DNA from: Takashimella koratensis
Taxonomy: Eukaryota > Basidiomycota > Tremellomycetes > Trichosporonales > Tetragoniomycetaceae
Direction: 5' to 3'
Length of the DNA: 64,000 nucleotides
Assembly: GCA_003116875.1 (NCBI GenBank)
Contig: BCKT01000001.1
Location: 2,599,486 to 2,663,485, forward strand
The stretch's first letter is position 1; the number at the start of each line of letters is the position of its first letter. The notes under the pieces are model-generated. The model saw only the letters and a program-made list of their open reading frames with translations. It was not told where the DNA came from and ran no database searches. Both the position numbers and the translations under genes were made by a program. This document shows, in pieces, positions 21,097-34,202 of this stretch.

Positions 21097-24000
21097 ATGA
21101 CGCAACGGATGACGGACGCGGACAAGGCGGACAGCGGGCCAAGTTTAGGCGGCGGGGTCGGCACTGTTCACGCAGGACCATCTCGACTGACTCCGTCGGT
21201 AGCTTTGGGCCAGGGTAACCACGTCGCACCTGGGTCAATCCATTCGCAGCCTATCCCCGTCCCTAGTCCCCGGCGCGATGTCGACCCGACTCCCGCGCAC
21301 CCGACCCCATCCGACCTCTCTGCCATCTCCGCTCCCTCCGACCTCTCCCTCTCCTTCTCCGACCCTTCCCCACCTCCTCGGGCAGTGACCATCGCATCCC
21401 CACCCCCTGCCCCTCCCGCCGCACACGTCCCACTCACCTCGCGAGCTCGCGCTGACCCCCTCGTTCAACTCACCGACGTCCCCTCCGGCTGGATCCACCT
21501 CCAGTCGACTTACCTCGACGCTAGCGGAGGTCCGCGCAGGGTCCGCTCGTTTGGAGTTAGGAATGTCTCGAGGGCCGCCGTGAGGGTAGAGGTCGGGTGC
21601 GATCTGGGGCCACAGGTCGTCTTCTGGGTAGCAGAGGAAGAGAAAGGTGAGTCGCAGGGTAACATGGAGTAGAGAAGGGTGAAGAGAGGGGGCAATCACT
21701 CTCTCAGGAGGGGCAAAGAAGCGAGGCAAGATTACATGCTGACTTTCGTCCCCCTTCTAGCCCCACCATCGTCTGCGTCGTCCACGTCGTCGCTGTCAAG
21801 CACAGCAGCAGGTACAACCACGCTCGACCTCATCATCCCTTCCGGGTCCACATCTACCGTCCACCTCGCTTTCCAGCCACATACATCCGACATCTCCCCC
21901 GCGCCCCCATCCCCCGCCGCCGACTCGGACGGCGGTTTCACCCCTCGTGTGAACCCGACACTATCCCGAGCGTCTTCCTCCGATCTCTCGTTACACACCC
22001 TTCCTGCTGCCCACTCGGCGTCAGAGACTTCCACCTCGGCGTCCGCATCCACCTCCGCGTCCATGTCGTCCTACGCCCGCATGCGAGAGAGGGAAAAATG
22101 GAGCGAATCGATTTACAGAAGTTTCTCAGTCCACGGGTCGATCATCGTCCGTGCCTCGGCTTGGACAGGTGATGCCACCCAACCAGACGACACTGCCGTT
22201 GCGACCAACCAGCTGGCGACGTTGACGCTCTCGCCCGTATCGTCGGTACTCGAGGCCGCAGCGAACCAAGCACAGAGTGTGGTGCTGCCTTTCTTCGCGA
22301 CCGTGTGCAGATCGTTCTTCGCTGCCGCGCTCATAGACCCAACCACCGGCCTCGTAGTTGGCTCGCAGCACGCGTCGGGTCAGCTGACTATCGATTTTGG
22401 TTCCGATCCCGTCGTAGGAGGCGAGTACCATCGTGATATCCTGCTTGTCAACCGGTCCGAGATTGAGCTGGTATGGAACACGACCGTCGTCAATGCTCGC
22501 TACAAGGACAGCGTGTGGTTTTCCCTCCGCGACCTCGACTCGGAGAACGTCTTTGGTGTTGGCCGCAGTGGCGCTGGTAGCAGTAATGGTCCCGATCGAC
22601 CTGTGGCCTTGCCTGCATTGTCGTCACGCCACCTCCGACTTGAGATGCGCGCCAAGGCCGTGGCCGATGCGTTCGATTTTGACTTTGTCATTTCCAACGC
22701 CCACCAAGCTGGTAACGCCGTCACTTGCCGTGCTGTTGGCTCCATCAACGCCACAGCGACCGACGACTCCCTCAAAGTCCTCAGCGGGGGTACCCTCGAT
22801 TTTGGTCAGATCTGCGACGGGACGTGGGCGAAGAAGTTGGTCGTTGTCAAGAATAATGGAGATCGACCGATCGATGTTAGGTTTAGCGCGTCAGCAGGGT
22901 ACGAGGTGTTGTTCCGCCTTGCTGGAGTGGCAGGGGAGGATATCGACGAGCCCGCGTCGGTCGGGTCAAGGAGGGCGATGGGGATGGCGCTGAGTCGGAC
23001 AACGACGAGAGAGAGGGAGAGGGAGAGGGAGAGGGAGAGGGAGAACCGGGGTCGGGAAGGGAGTGGATCAGGCTCGGCATCAGCGAGTATAGGCGTACCC
23101 ATCGCTCGGCCGTTTCGACCCGACTCGCCGGGATCCAGCAGCCTGGGCGGCAGCGGCGGTGGCGGCGGGCGGGATCATGCGGTCTCGCCTCACTCCTACT
23201 TTCCCTTCCCGTCGTCCCTCTCCGCCGAGCTGCGCCACCTTGACACCGAGTCGGCCTCGTCGGTTGTCAATTCCAACTCGGACATTCTCTCCGTCTCGGA
23301 GCGCGACGAGCACTCTGCCGGTATCGGGTCGGGTTTCGGGGGATCCAACGCGAGCCCGCACCATGGATATGGTGGGTACCACTCTGCCCAACGTCGGGAT
23401 CGGGACCGAGGAACAGAGAGGGATAGAGATCCTTCCGCCCCGCCGTCGCGGTCGTTGTCACGCGTAACCTCGAGGACTTCGAGTCACCGGTTCCCGAGAA
23501 CAGAGACCGAGTCGGACGCAGATGGGGACGCGGATGAATTTGATTCAGCATCAGCGTCGGCTTCGATACCGCCTAGTAGTTTTAGAGATGTCTACGGCCA
23601 GCACGGGTACGGGTACGGACCGGGAGGAAGCGCACCGAATGCCGGGGGAGGGTATGGAGGGTTTGCGAATTATGGGTATGGACACCAGGGAGCGGGGCAA
23701 CATCCTCAAGTACATGATCCTGGGTTCTTGTCACCAGGAAGCGGAGTGGCGGGATCAAGTAGTAGCGGTATCGATTCGGGGATCTTCGAAAGAGACCGGA
23801 TAGGCGAGCGAGAACGTGAACGTGAACGCGACCGCGATCGATCCCGATCAGACACACTAGGTGACCGCGATATCCCCAACACGATTGAAGAACTCAATAT
23901 GCGACCTGGAACGGAATACAGAGTGTATGCGATGTTTCGACCCGCTCGGGATTTGGAGAACCCAGAGGAAGTCGCGGGTGCACTTAGGGTATCGGCGTTT

Positions 24001-27000
24001 AAGATATACCTCGATAATTTGACGGTCGTCGCGAGTACAGCGAGTGGAGCGGGTGGAGCGAGCGGGGCCAGCGGTGTTGCCGGAGGAACTGGGGCAGGTG
24101 GAGTGGGAGCAGGATTCGGACCTGGTTCGGCATCGGCGTCATCAGCTTCGTCGGTAGGATTAGAGTCCGCGACTCCATCGTCAATGGGACCACCACCAGC
24201 ACCGACAAGAGGTAGAAAAGTCGTTCATTGTACAGCCGAGAGCTGTACCTCTATCATCTCGATAACTGGCCCCGCAGCACCCCTCATCGACGGAAGTGCT
24301 TCTATCGTACCGATTTCCGACGGTCCACATCCAACACCCACTACCACCGGTTCAGTCACTTCGACCTCAATCCCTCACGTCGTGGACTTTGGCCAAGTCA
24401 CAGTCGGAGCCTCATCCACCGCTACATTGAGAATCGCCAACCGATCCGCCCTCTCTGCTCGTGTTGAAATCGCAGCCATTTCTAAAGTCCTAAACGTTAA
24501 TAAAAACGTAGTGGTCATTCCGCCTTGGGAAGAGGTTGAGGAGAGACTCGAGTTGTGTCCGAGACGGATTAATGAAAAGTATGAGAAACAGGTGTTTGTG
24601 AGGAATCTCTTGAATCGAGCGAATGGTGAGTGACTCCTTCCTTTAGTCGTTCTACTCGAGCCTCTTTGCGGACGGGTCGGAAATATCAGAGCTTTGGGCG
24701 AGGATCATTGTCAGAGCGCTGGCAGGCTCGTTCAAGAGTACATGGCGTTTGCCACCGGCAATGGGATGTGCTCGTGTGACCACTCTTCCATCCTTTGTTC
24801 TCCCGGCTCGTCGGTTCTCACGGCGCCGCCAGTCGATCATCTTGTATAACCCCTCATCTCCTTGCGTTGAACTCCCTTCCACCTGCCCATGTCGCTGACC
24901 CCCTCTCCAACCATAGACCAACTCGTCCAAGTCCGATCTAAGAACGTCGACGTTTACAACGTGACCATCCACTCGCACCTTTACCGTATCCTCACTCCCT
25001 CCGGGTCCAATTTCATCGACTTTGGTTCGGTGGTAATCAATGCCCCGACTGTAAGGACGGTGCAGTTCCAGAACCTCACGAAACAGCCACTCGTGCTTGA
25101 CCTCGCCGCGTCGCAGCCCGAAGATGTGGAGCTGTACCTCCGTTCCGAGGACGTCGATGATCGTTCGGCGGTGAGCCTGCGAGGAGGGAAGTACGATGAG
25201 CGCTGGGAGGGTCCCACACGGGGACCTGGAGGTAGTGGAACGGTTGGTGGGAGTGGGGGTAGCGGCGGGCGAGTTGGCGGAGGAGGCGGGAGCGATCTGA
25301 AAGAGAGGTTCATGGAGACCCTGCAGCAAGAGGACGATATGCACCTGAACGGCGGAGGGGCGGACGCAGGTGGCGCCGCAACAGGGCCGGGGGGCAAAGG
25401 TAAGAGCAAGGTCAAGGGCAGTCGAGTGAGGGATAAGAGTCTCGCTCGTGTCGTCAAGGCTGCACCGGAAACGGCAGCCGAGGGAGGTAGAATCGATGTA
25501 GGAGGTGAGAATGGAGCGGTCGGGCCCAGCGCAGGGAATGGGTCGGCTGAAGGTGGGAAAGCGGGAGGAGCAGGGAATGCGGTGGGAGGAGGGGAAGGTG
25601 CCGATGGGAAGAAAGAGGGGCTGGCGATGGCTGTTGCCGCGGCATTGAAGAGAGGTGGAAGAGGAAGACCAGTCCAGGTGAGTCGATAGGCGGAGTATGT
25701 AACGAAACTTACTGACGGTGTATCTTCATCCCAGCTATACGGTAACGCCGTCGTTTTCAAAGACCGACACCTCTTGGAAGACTCTGAATACCTCGATTTG
25801 GCCTCTGGCCCGCCCGTCGCTGCGCACCGTACCTCGCCCCACTCGAAACGCACCCACCTGCTCGAATCCATCGAAGGGTCAGACACGTCCAAGCTCTCGG
25901 GGCAGTATGCGAAATTGCCAAAGTTGGACTTTGCCAAGGGCGCAAGAGCGATCGGGGCGTACGTAAAGGGCGCAGAAAAGGGGGATAAGGAGAAGAGTGA
26001 GAGGAGGAAGAAGGCTGCCGCAGCTGCTGCTGCAGCAGCGGCTGCAGGTGCCGAACAGCAGAAGAACAAGCAGGTTGGTGGAGATTCGGCGAATACTGGG
26101 GGAGCAGGAACCCCTTCGCAGGTTTCTCCTGTTACCGACGTCTTCGGCACCCCGACCAAAGTTGCCGCGGCGAAAGCAACAGCCTTGCGCCCGTCCTCGC
26201 CTGCTCGCCGCGGTCCGGTCACCACCGACGTGCCTATGTCAAAGAGCCCCGCACTTACCGCCAAGCGCCAGATGTCTGGTACCCAGACCAACACCAACTC
26301 GACATCGACTTCTACCTCTGCCGCGACGGCCTCTACCTCGTCGACATCCGCGTCTTCCGCGCCCGTCTCCACTGCCGATCTCACAAAACTGAGCGTGGAG
26401 ACACTCATCGCTGCGATCGAGGAACACGATGGTCGCAAGTCTGCGCTGATCTCAGCGACTGCAAGCTTATCACCTGAAGACGAAGAGCAGTTCGTTCGCC
26501 GCCTCATTGCGCTGAGGAAAGAGCTCCACGCGAGGATCGCTGCACATGCGCTCGTCCCAGCTCGGTTGATTGTGGTTCCGCCGGAAGGAACGAGGGAGCT
26601 AGTCGTCGTCATGACCCCCAACGGAAGCACGAGGCCGCATGTTACGGTGAGGCCGAAGCGCGCAGACTCGAGGGTATTCATCAGGCTAGTCGAGTTTGAT
26701 CGGTCGTTGTTGCACCGTGACGACGCGGGAGCGAGTGGAACTAGTGGGATCAACGGCAACGACGCGAAAGAACAAGATGCGGATCTGCCAGTACGGGATC
26801 TGATTATTAAGAGCTCGTGTGTGCGGTCAGTACTCGAGGTTCAACAGAGTTCGATCAACTTTGGGTCCGTAGAGAGGGGTCAGGTCAAGTCGCGCTCGAT
26901 TGTCATCCACGTGAGTAGGATTGGTTGCGTGGGAATCGAGAGGGACAGCTGTTGGAATGGGAAAATGTTGCTGACCCATTGATACAGAACAAGAGCGACT

Positions 27001-29030
27001 GCGTCGGCATCTTCCGCATGCGTACATCCGGTTCCATCGCTTCAGGTAACCTCAAACTCGGACTGGGTCGATACGGAATCATTGCTGCTTTTGGTCGTAA
27101 ACAAGTCGATTCATTCAGTTTCGTACCTTCCCTCGTTGGAAATTACCAAGAGACGATCGTGGTTGAGAATGCGCTCGATTCATTTAATGATCAGAACGTC
27201 TTGGTCAAAGCGACTGTGAGGAAAGTGCCGACTTTCTCAATCGATACGACACGCGTAGAGGTGGTTAAAGTTGGCAAGGAAGGTGGAGCCAGTTTGGATG
27301 AAGCAGGTGGACCTTGTGGGTTCGTGCTTACGAATTCGAGCAAAAGCGAGCGCACTTTCGTCCTTACTTCGTCCGACCTCAACATTGATAACGGAACTTT
27401 CAACCCCAACCCCAATTCTGGCGATACCTCTCGACTCCAATCGTTCACCCTCGGTCTAGTTCGTGACGAGAAAGACGCAGGTGTCGCGCTTTCCAAAGGT
27501 GAAGAAGAAGAGGTAGAAGCGTTGCTTCAAAAGTTGAAGATTGCCAGAAGGAAGGGAAAGAAAGATAAAGTCGACAAGTACGTGAAGAGGTTGAAAGAGC
27601 TAGGGGTGGTCGTTGAGCGAGGTGAAGAGGGGGAGGATGGGGACAAGGGGGACAAGGGAGAGAAGGAGGATGAGGAAGAGGATGAGGAGAAGGAGGGGAA
27701 GAAGAAGGACAAAGAAGGGAAGACAGACAAGCAAGGCAAAAGGGATAAAGAGGGGAAGAAGGATAAAGAGGGGAAGAAGGATACAGAGGAAAAGAAGGTT
27801 GATGACGACAACGCCGACGCTGGTGGGGAAGATAAACCTCCTCAGACGCCACCTGCACAAATCTCTTCCGGATCCACCTCGACGACAGCGACCGCGGCAA
27901 CGTCAACAGCGGCACCAAGCATCACTGTTATCCTCCAGTCTAGCCAAAAAGCCAAGATCCTCGTCTGGCTCGTCCCCAATCCCAAGGCGAACGGGGCCAC
28001 ACCAGCAGAGCCCGAATCGACGACCACGACCATGGCGACGACCGCGGGGACGGCGACCGCAACGGCGACGATCACGGTCCATGATCGAAAGAACACGGAC
28101 GAGACGTTGTGTGTCGACGTGGTTGTTCGTCCCGGTGTCATGGCTGTCTTGGGCGCGAACGGGGTTGGCTCGAACGGTGCAGGTGCTTCTGCTTCGACTG
28201 GGGCTGTTGAGGGAGCTTCGGCCGCGACGGGTATCAACGGCGTCAACGGAGACACCACTATTGCTGGCCCGGCCTCTGTCACCTCCAACTCTTTAGCCAC
28301 CTCGACCAGCTCCGAAGCCAATGCAAGCGGGACAACGACCGACCCACTCGACCTTGCGCTGATGCAGCACTGCCTCGATCTCTCCCTACACTGCCCTGTC
28401 TCCCCTACGGCCTTTTGCGTTGGCTCTACCATCTTCCTCCCTGCTTCATCACCGCTCTTCACCATCCTCAAACCATGTTTCACCGTCTTCTCCCACCCCG
28501 TCGACGGAACATCCACGAGCTCCACGACAACACCGGCAGGTCTTATCCTGGGTGATGGCTATTCTCGGCAGATCCCGGGCAACACGCACGCTGAAGCCAA
28601 CGCGCTGGCGAATTTCCGAGCAGCCTACGCCGACGTCCTTGCTTCTGCGCCTGCCCCAGTTGGCCCACTCGTCCCTACCCACCCAAGCCCAACTCCCGCT
28701 CCTTCACCCCCAACCTTTGCGCATTCATCCGCCACAACCTCCACCTCCACCCGTACCTCGGCTACCCTTCCATCGCCCGAATCCGTCCTCGCCGAGTCTC
28801 AGTGCTACGCGACTATGGAACCCTGCTCCATCCGAACCTCCGGCGGACCCAGCTGCGCACTCGAGCTCGTACGCGCACATGTCAAGGCGGTGTTCCTAGG
28901 AGTTGAGGAACCACCTGATTTCGTGAACTGCGAAGGAGTGGTGATTCTACAGAAAGGAGGAGTGGAAGTGAAGAGGGTGATTGGGCTGGAAGAGCAGTGT
29001 TTGGAACGTGCTAGGAGAGGGAGGGATTGA
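21097..29030 (+). CDS. Giant ASH/MSP-like domain protein fused to a DRAP-deaminase-like domain
   Basis: Five exons (21097-21646, 21761-24625, 24917-25677, 25735-26910, 26988-29030) join in frame to about 2,464 residues. Several immunoglobulin-like ASH/MSP-type repeats are visible by their opening strands: GGTLDFGQICDGTWAKKLVV, HVVDFGQVTVGASSTATLRI, SNFIDFGSVVINAPTVRTVQ and SSINFGSVERGQVKSRSIVI. They are separated by disordered Ser/Gly-rich linkers, an Arg-Glu run (GAGAGG repeat near 23010-23042) and a Lys/Glu-rich segment (27600-27800). The last about 225 residues form a cytidine-deaminase fold like the Rib2 deaminase of riboflavin synthesis: PTAFCVGSTIF, NTHAEANALANF (zinc His and catalytic Glu), and CYATMEPCSIRTSGGPSC (zinc Cys). 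The deaminase shares the last exon with the final beta domain, without a stop. The N-terminus is uncertain, and the second intron is unusually long (291 nt). Its function is unknown; a scaffold role plus riboflavin deamination is inference. Confidence 0.75.
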
Positions 29031-29475
29031 GTACAGGTAGAAGAAGCAGTTGCGAGGTCGGCGTTGGTGAAGAGCTCGTGTCGTTTCTGTGTTGTGCGTG
29101 TCGTCGTGCGGTTCTTGTTGTAGGCGCCCCTCTCCTATTCTCTCATCCTCGACTCTTATCTTGTTCTAGCAGACTCGACTTGTCCGTGTGTCTACGTCTT
29201 GGTCCATTCACTATTCTACCCTCTTGTCATCCCACCCCAAACCACCATCCCACCATCCCATACCCTCTCATCGGTTTCTATACCCTCTCACATACATGCA
29301 TTGCGATCGGACCATTCAAGTCAGTGTATGCTATCTGTCGTCCCTCGACCCTTCTGTCGATCGCTCTTTTTACTCCCCTGCGTCCCGATTATCTCTGGTC
29401 GGGTGACTCGAATTGTGACACTGACCATCTGCTTTCCACCTCCCACCTCCCACCTCCTACCTCCCCACCCCTAAC
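29031..29475. other. Intergenic
   Basis: Pyrimidine-rich sequence (CCACCTCCCACCTCC type) just before the next ATG; no gene seen. Confidence 0.5.
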
Positions 29476-30328
29476 ATGACCTCCCTCTCGCTCTCGCCCA
29501 CTGACCTCGGCCGAGCGAGCGACGTCGGAGCTGGAGCCGTTGATGGAGCTGTTGATCCATTCCCCACGACCTCTGCCTCTACCTTCGCCGCCCTCGCCGA
29601 TTCTCCCGCACTGGCTACTTCGACCTCCGCCCCGGCCGCGTTTCAGCCCTCCACCATGCTCGAAGGCCAGTCTTTAGGTGGTGTGAAACCAACGATCGAC
29701 CGTGATGGCGAGGACGAGGATGTAGATGACCACGGACATCCCCACCGGCCAGGATCTGTGCGCAAAGGTAAGGGAAAACGCTGTATCATTCAACCAATCT
29801 ACATTCCTGGTCAATCTGTGTCTGTCCGTCTGTCGACCGTTAGCCGGTCCGGTGACAAGTGACCGCCCACCTTGTCCTTCTTACCTCCTACCCTCCTTTC
29901 ATCTCCGCCATCCTCGCGACCGGTGCGCACGGTATCACGTTCGAGGCGATGATAATTGCATGATCTGCATTTTTTTGCGCCCTTCACATGTGCACGCCAT
30001 CGACAAGGGATTGGAAAATGGACCCTCCGGCCAACCAACCTTACGCTTCGCCCCTTCGCCTCCTACCCTGCCTTCTTGCCTGCCTTTACTCGACCCCCAT
30101 GCCCATGCCGCCGTCGCCGGCCTCGTGGCGAAACAAAGGCCAACCCCGACTCGGACGATCACGCACCCGCAAATCCTCCTTTCATCTCTCGGTCTGCAAT
30201 TGGTAATGCCCCAGCGGCAAGTGAGCCGTCTGTCGCCATCTCGCCTTCGTCTTGTTGTCCCCACCGCCGTCTCAACCTCCCACTATCGGCCGGATTTAGA
30301 CAGACGGACAAAGAGAGACAGATAGACT
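29476..30328 (+). CDS. Tentative small gene, function unknown
   Basis: The ATG at 29476 follows a CT-rich leader and opens a frame with good codon composition for about 100 residues (MTSLSLSPTDLGRASDVGAG, then acidic DGEDEDVDDH). A donor GTAAGG at about 29768 would end the exon. Downstream, a frame from about 30110 reads KANPDSDDHAPANPPFISRS and ends at 30328, but I could not fix the acceptor. No domain is recognised; the protein would be disordered. It could also be a non-coding leader of Dug2. Confidence 0.3.
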
Positions 30329-30533
30329 GACTTACAATCCTTCAACCCCAAAACCCACCCTCGCCGTGTATTTAAGAACAGGCGCTGACAGTAGCTCGCT
30401 CAACTTGATCAATCCCCACTCGACTTGAACACTGCCTCGCCGGTATCCCGACTGACCGACCACTCTGTCAACCTACAAAAACCCATTATACCAAACCCAA
30501 CCAAACCCCAACGCCAACACCAACGACACCATC

Positions 30534-33500
30534 ATGTCGTTCACCAACCCGCACATCTTGCCGCTTCTATACGACGGTCTGGCCACGCGACCGCTCTCCC
30601 CCGTTGGTTCACCCAAATCCAACATCTCGCGTCTTCTCATTACTCCGCGCCACTCGGTCTCCAACACTCCGCTCGTGCTCTCCCCCGTTGCCTCGCGACG
30701 CAACTCGCCGCCCTCGCCGTCGACCTCCAACTCCTCGGCGCTGACCACGGCGACTACCCCGTCAATCACCGCCGCTGCTTCGATTCTCGACGGCCTCGAC
30801 TCGGCTCATTCCGACGGACACCGCAAATCAATCCCCAATGGCAATGCTCACTTGAACGGCCCCTCACTTCTCTCCCTTGGCTGTCCCAACCGCCGCTCGC
30901 GCAACAACGGTCTCTCGTCTCGCCGCCCCTCGCTCGTTCGGATTCTTACCGACCCAGACTCGCTCACTCGTCAACGCAAGGGCGAGATCCCCTCCCTCGG
31001 CCACTTACTCAGCGTCGGTAACGGTAGGGTCATCTGTCTCGCTGCCGACGACAAATTTGTCTACGCTGGGTGCCAGAGTAGGGACAACGAGATTGTCGTG
31101 AGTTTGAGGCTCTTGCTCTTTATCCTCCGCTGAAGCTCATCCACTCTCACAGCTGTTCTCGCGAAACTCGTTGCAGCCCATGTTCCGCCTCTTGGGCCAC
31201 GCTGGCAGTGTCCTCGCTCTTCTGATCGTCCCGTCGAGAAACTGGCTCGTCAGCTCCAGCGGTGAGTCACTGTGGCAGCTCCTCAAGTTGATCATCACTG
31301 ACAACCTTTAGGCGCCGGTGACATTCGAGTAAGTTGATAAGCATCCGAATTCAGGCAACTTTCTCACATTGGTTTCACAGATATGGTCCACCTCAACTCT
31401 GCAACCGCTCTACACAATTCACCCGTGCGACGACACCTCCGGTGACATCTACAGCCTGGCCTGGGATGACCGAAACGGTGGCGTGCTGTACTTTGGTAAG
31501 TGAAAACCCGTACCCTATATCCTAATACCCAGGTGCCCAGGACACGTCGATTGGCTGGGTGTACTTCTCCGAGGGCCAGCCGACGGCGTCTCGTCGTCCC
31601 TCGACCGCATCAAATGACCACCTCTCACTCTCTGGTTCCGAGAAAACCGACTCAACCCCCGCCCGACCTGCAAACGAACGCAGCGGACGGTCCAAGCCTC
31701 ACCCATTCTTCAACCTGCCCCCTCCTGGCTCTCATACCGGCGCGAGCACTCCTCAACCAGGCTCGGCACAGCCCATCGGGCGCAAAGAATACTTTAACGC
31801 CTCTGACGTCGCCCGTCACCTCCTCTCGTCGTCCTCGTCCAGCTCCAAAGTCGTCGACTTTGAAGTCGACGTTGAATCCACACTCTTCGCAGCTCACTTT
31901 GGCTATGTATACGCAATGGCAGTGGTACATCGCCCCGATGGCAAAGTGTGGCTCGTCTCAGGCAGCGGTGACTCAGACGTCAAGATCTGGGACTGCGCCG
32001 TCGGTGGGGGCCTTCAGCTTGTCCGTGAATTCCAGGGGCTATCTGGCGCCGTTCTGTCATTCGCCGTTCGCGACTCGCTCCTCTACGCAGGATTACAGGA
32101 CGGAGAGATTGTCGTCTGGGACCTCGAGACGGCAGCTACGATTCGAAAGATCGACGCACACGAATCAGACGTCATGACTATGACTGTCCTCGGAAGCGAC
32201 GTCTACACCGCCTCGGCAGATGGTCTGGTCCTTCGTATGGACGCGGCGTTCGATTGCACCGCTGCGTTCAAAGCGCATTCGGGGACGGTCTTATCGGCAA
32301 CAGTCGTGCCTGCTGTCCCAGCTAGCCATGGGTGGGAACTGATTACTGCGGGTAACGATTCGTTTGTCAAGGTGGGTTAAAGGTGATTTGATCAGACTAA
32401 CTTGGGGATAGATTTGGAACGTCGACCCGCCCGTGTCACCAGGACATGCAGAAGTCGACGTCGCGTCCGAGAGTGATGTGATGTTGTATGCGCTGTCAAA
32501 GCTGGTCGCCGTGCCGACTGTCAGCGACGAAGCGCACCGAGAAGAGTGAGCTGTCGAAAGCATCACCTGCAACAAATAGCTGACACGTGACAGCTGTCGG
32601 CAAGGAGCACACTTGCTCAAAAAGCTTTTGGGTCAGCTAGGAGCCAAATCGGAAGTGGTGAGTTCGCTTATGACAGCTATGAGCAAGAACTGACAGAGCT
32701 GGTCAGTTGTCGGGTGAGGAAGGACGGAATCCACTTATACTTGCGACCTTTTCGGGCCAGGACACTGGGAAGCCAAGAAAGCGTGTCTTGTTTTATGGTG
32801 AGCTAGGATCGGGGTTGTATGGCATGACACACGCTGACTCTAGCAGGACACTACGACGTCCAGCCCGCAGAAGAGGTTGACTGGGAGACAAATCCTTGGG
32901 AATTGTCAGGGCGAAATGGGTAAGTCAAGTTAAGTGAACTAGGGCTGACAATGCAGATATCTGTACGGTCGTGGGGTAACGGACAACAAGGGTCCTATCC
33001 TGGCTGTTGCGTGTGCCGCGGCCTCACTTAGGCAGCGCCGCGAGCTGGACGTCGACCTGGTCATGCTCATCGAGGGTGAGGAGGAAGCCGGCAGCCGAGG
33101 TTTCTCTTCATGCGTTCAGCAGCACAAGGTAAGAGCTGTCATCTTGAAATAAGTGGGTATGAGCTTACGGTTGTTCTCAGGAGGACATCGGACACATTGA
33201 CGTGATCCTCTTGTCCAATTCGACGTGGATCAATGAGGAAGATGCATGCGTCGTGTACGGCATGCGTGGAGTCGTCTACGCCAATTTGACGATCTCGAGC
33301 GCTGGAGACGATGCGCATAACGGTGTTGAGGGAGGTGTCGTCGCCGAGGCGATGCTGGACATGGTTCGTCTTCTTGGCGCGTTGTCGGATGGCAAGACGG
33401 TGAACATCCCGGGATTCTGTGAGTTGGCATGTTGAGCTTCTTATACACAAATGAGATTTTTATACTCAGACAGGCAGCAAGCTAATTACATCAGACAACG

Positions 33501-34202
33501 ACGTGCGTTCGCCGTCCGACGAAGAGATGAAGTTACTCGAAGAAGTCGCCCGAGCCTCTGGTCGCTCACTCGACGAGCTTGTCAGGGTCTGGAGACAGCC
33601 AAGTTTCTCAATCGCCAATATCACGACTTCGGGAGCGGCCAACAAAACTGTCATCCCGCGTCGGGTTTCGGCAGACATCTCGATGCGTATTGTCCCTGAC
33701 CAGGTGAGTAAGGATGCGAAAGAGAAGTAACGCGTGGTTCAGAGGATGATTGCTGATATGTCTTCGATGATGTAGGAACTGGACAAGATCGTGGCTGCGT
33801 TGAAGAGTTACTGCCAAGAGACGTTTGCCAAGCTTTCGTCTCCGAACAGCTTCGAAGTGAGTTAGCAAAATGCTTGCAATGGTGCTAGATCTGATCATCC
33901 CCCAGATCACCGTCACACACACGGCATCATGGTGGCTTGCCTCTCTCGACTCGCCTTACTTCCGCGCCCTCGAACACGCCGTCCAAGATATCTGGGGTCA
34001 ACTCCCTTTGAAGATTCGAGAAGGCGGGACCGTCCCAACCGTCTTTTGGCTCGAACGAGAACTGAAGGCGCCTTGTGTCCATTTACCTTTGGGTCAAGCG
34101 TCGGACGCGGGTCACTTAGCCAATGAGAGGATGAGGCTGTTGAATCTCAGGAATGGGAAAAGGGTCGTGGAGAGGTACCTCACCCGCTTGGCGGAGATTT
34201 AG
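30534..34202 (+). CDS. DUG2: Glutathione-degradosome subunit Dug2 (WD40 + M20 peptidase)
   Basis: In budding yeast Dug2 works with Dug3 to remove glutamate from glutathione in the cytosol, giving Cys-Gly for Dug1. Fourteen exons, the smallest 17 nt (31312-31328), join to exactly 1,000 residues. An N-terminal Ser/Pro-rich stretch is followed by WD40 repeats (about residues 150-580; for example RLLGHAGSVLALLIVPSRNW, WLVSGSGDSDVKIWDCAVGG and ELITAGNDSFVKIWNV). The M20 metallopeptidase domain then shows GHYDVQPA, GRGVTDNKGP (metal Asp) and IEGEEEAGS (catalytic Glu and metal Glu). The order and combination of these two domains is specific to Dug2. Confidence 0.92.

Noticed and set aside
23010..23042. 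GAGAGG run as a separate repeat element
   Set aside because: It is in frame and encodes an Arg-Glu run inside the fusion protein, so it is described there.
24981..26759. 592-codon open frame on the minus strand
   Set aside because: It lies wholly antisense to exons 3-4 of the fusion gene and their intron. Its Ala/Pro/Ser-rich content mirrors GC-rich codons of the true strand, and it has no domain.
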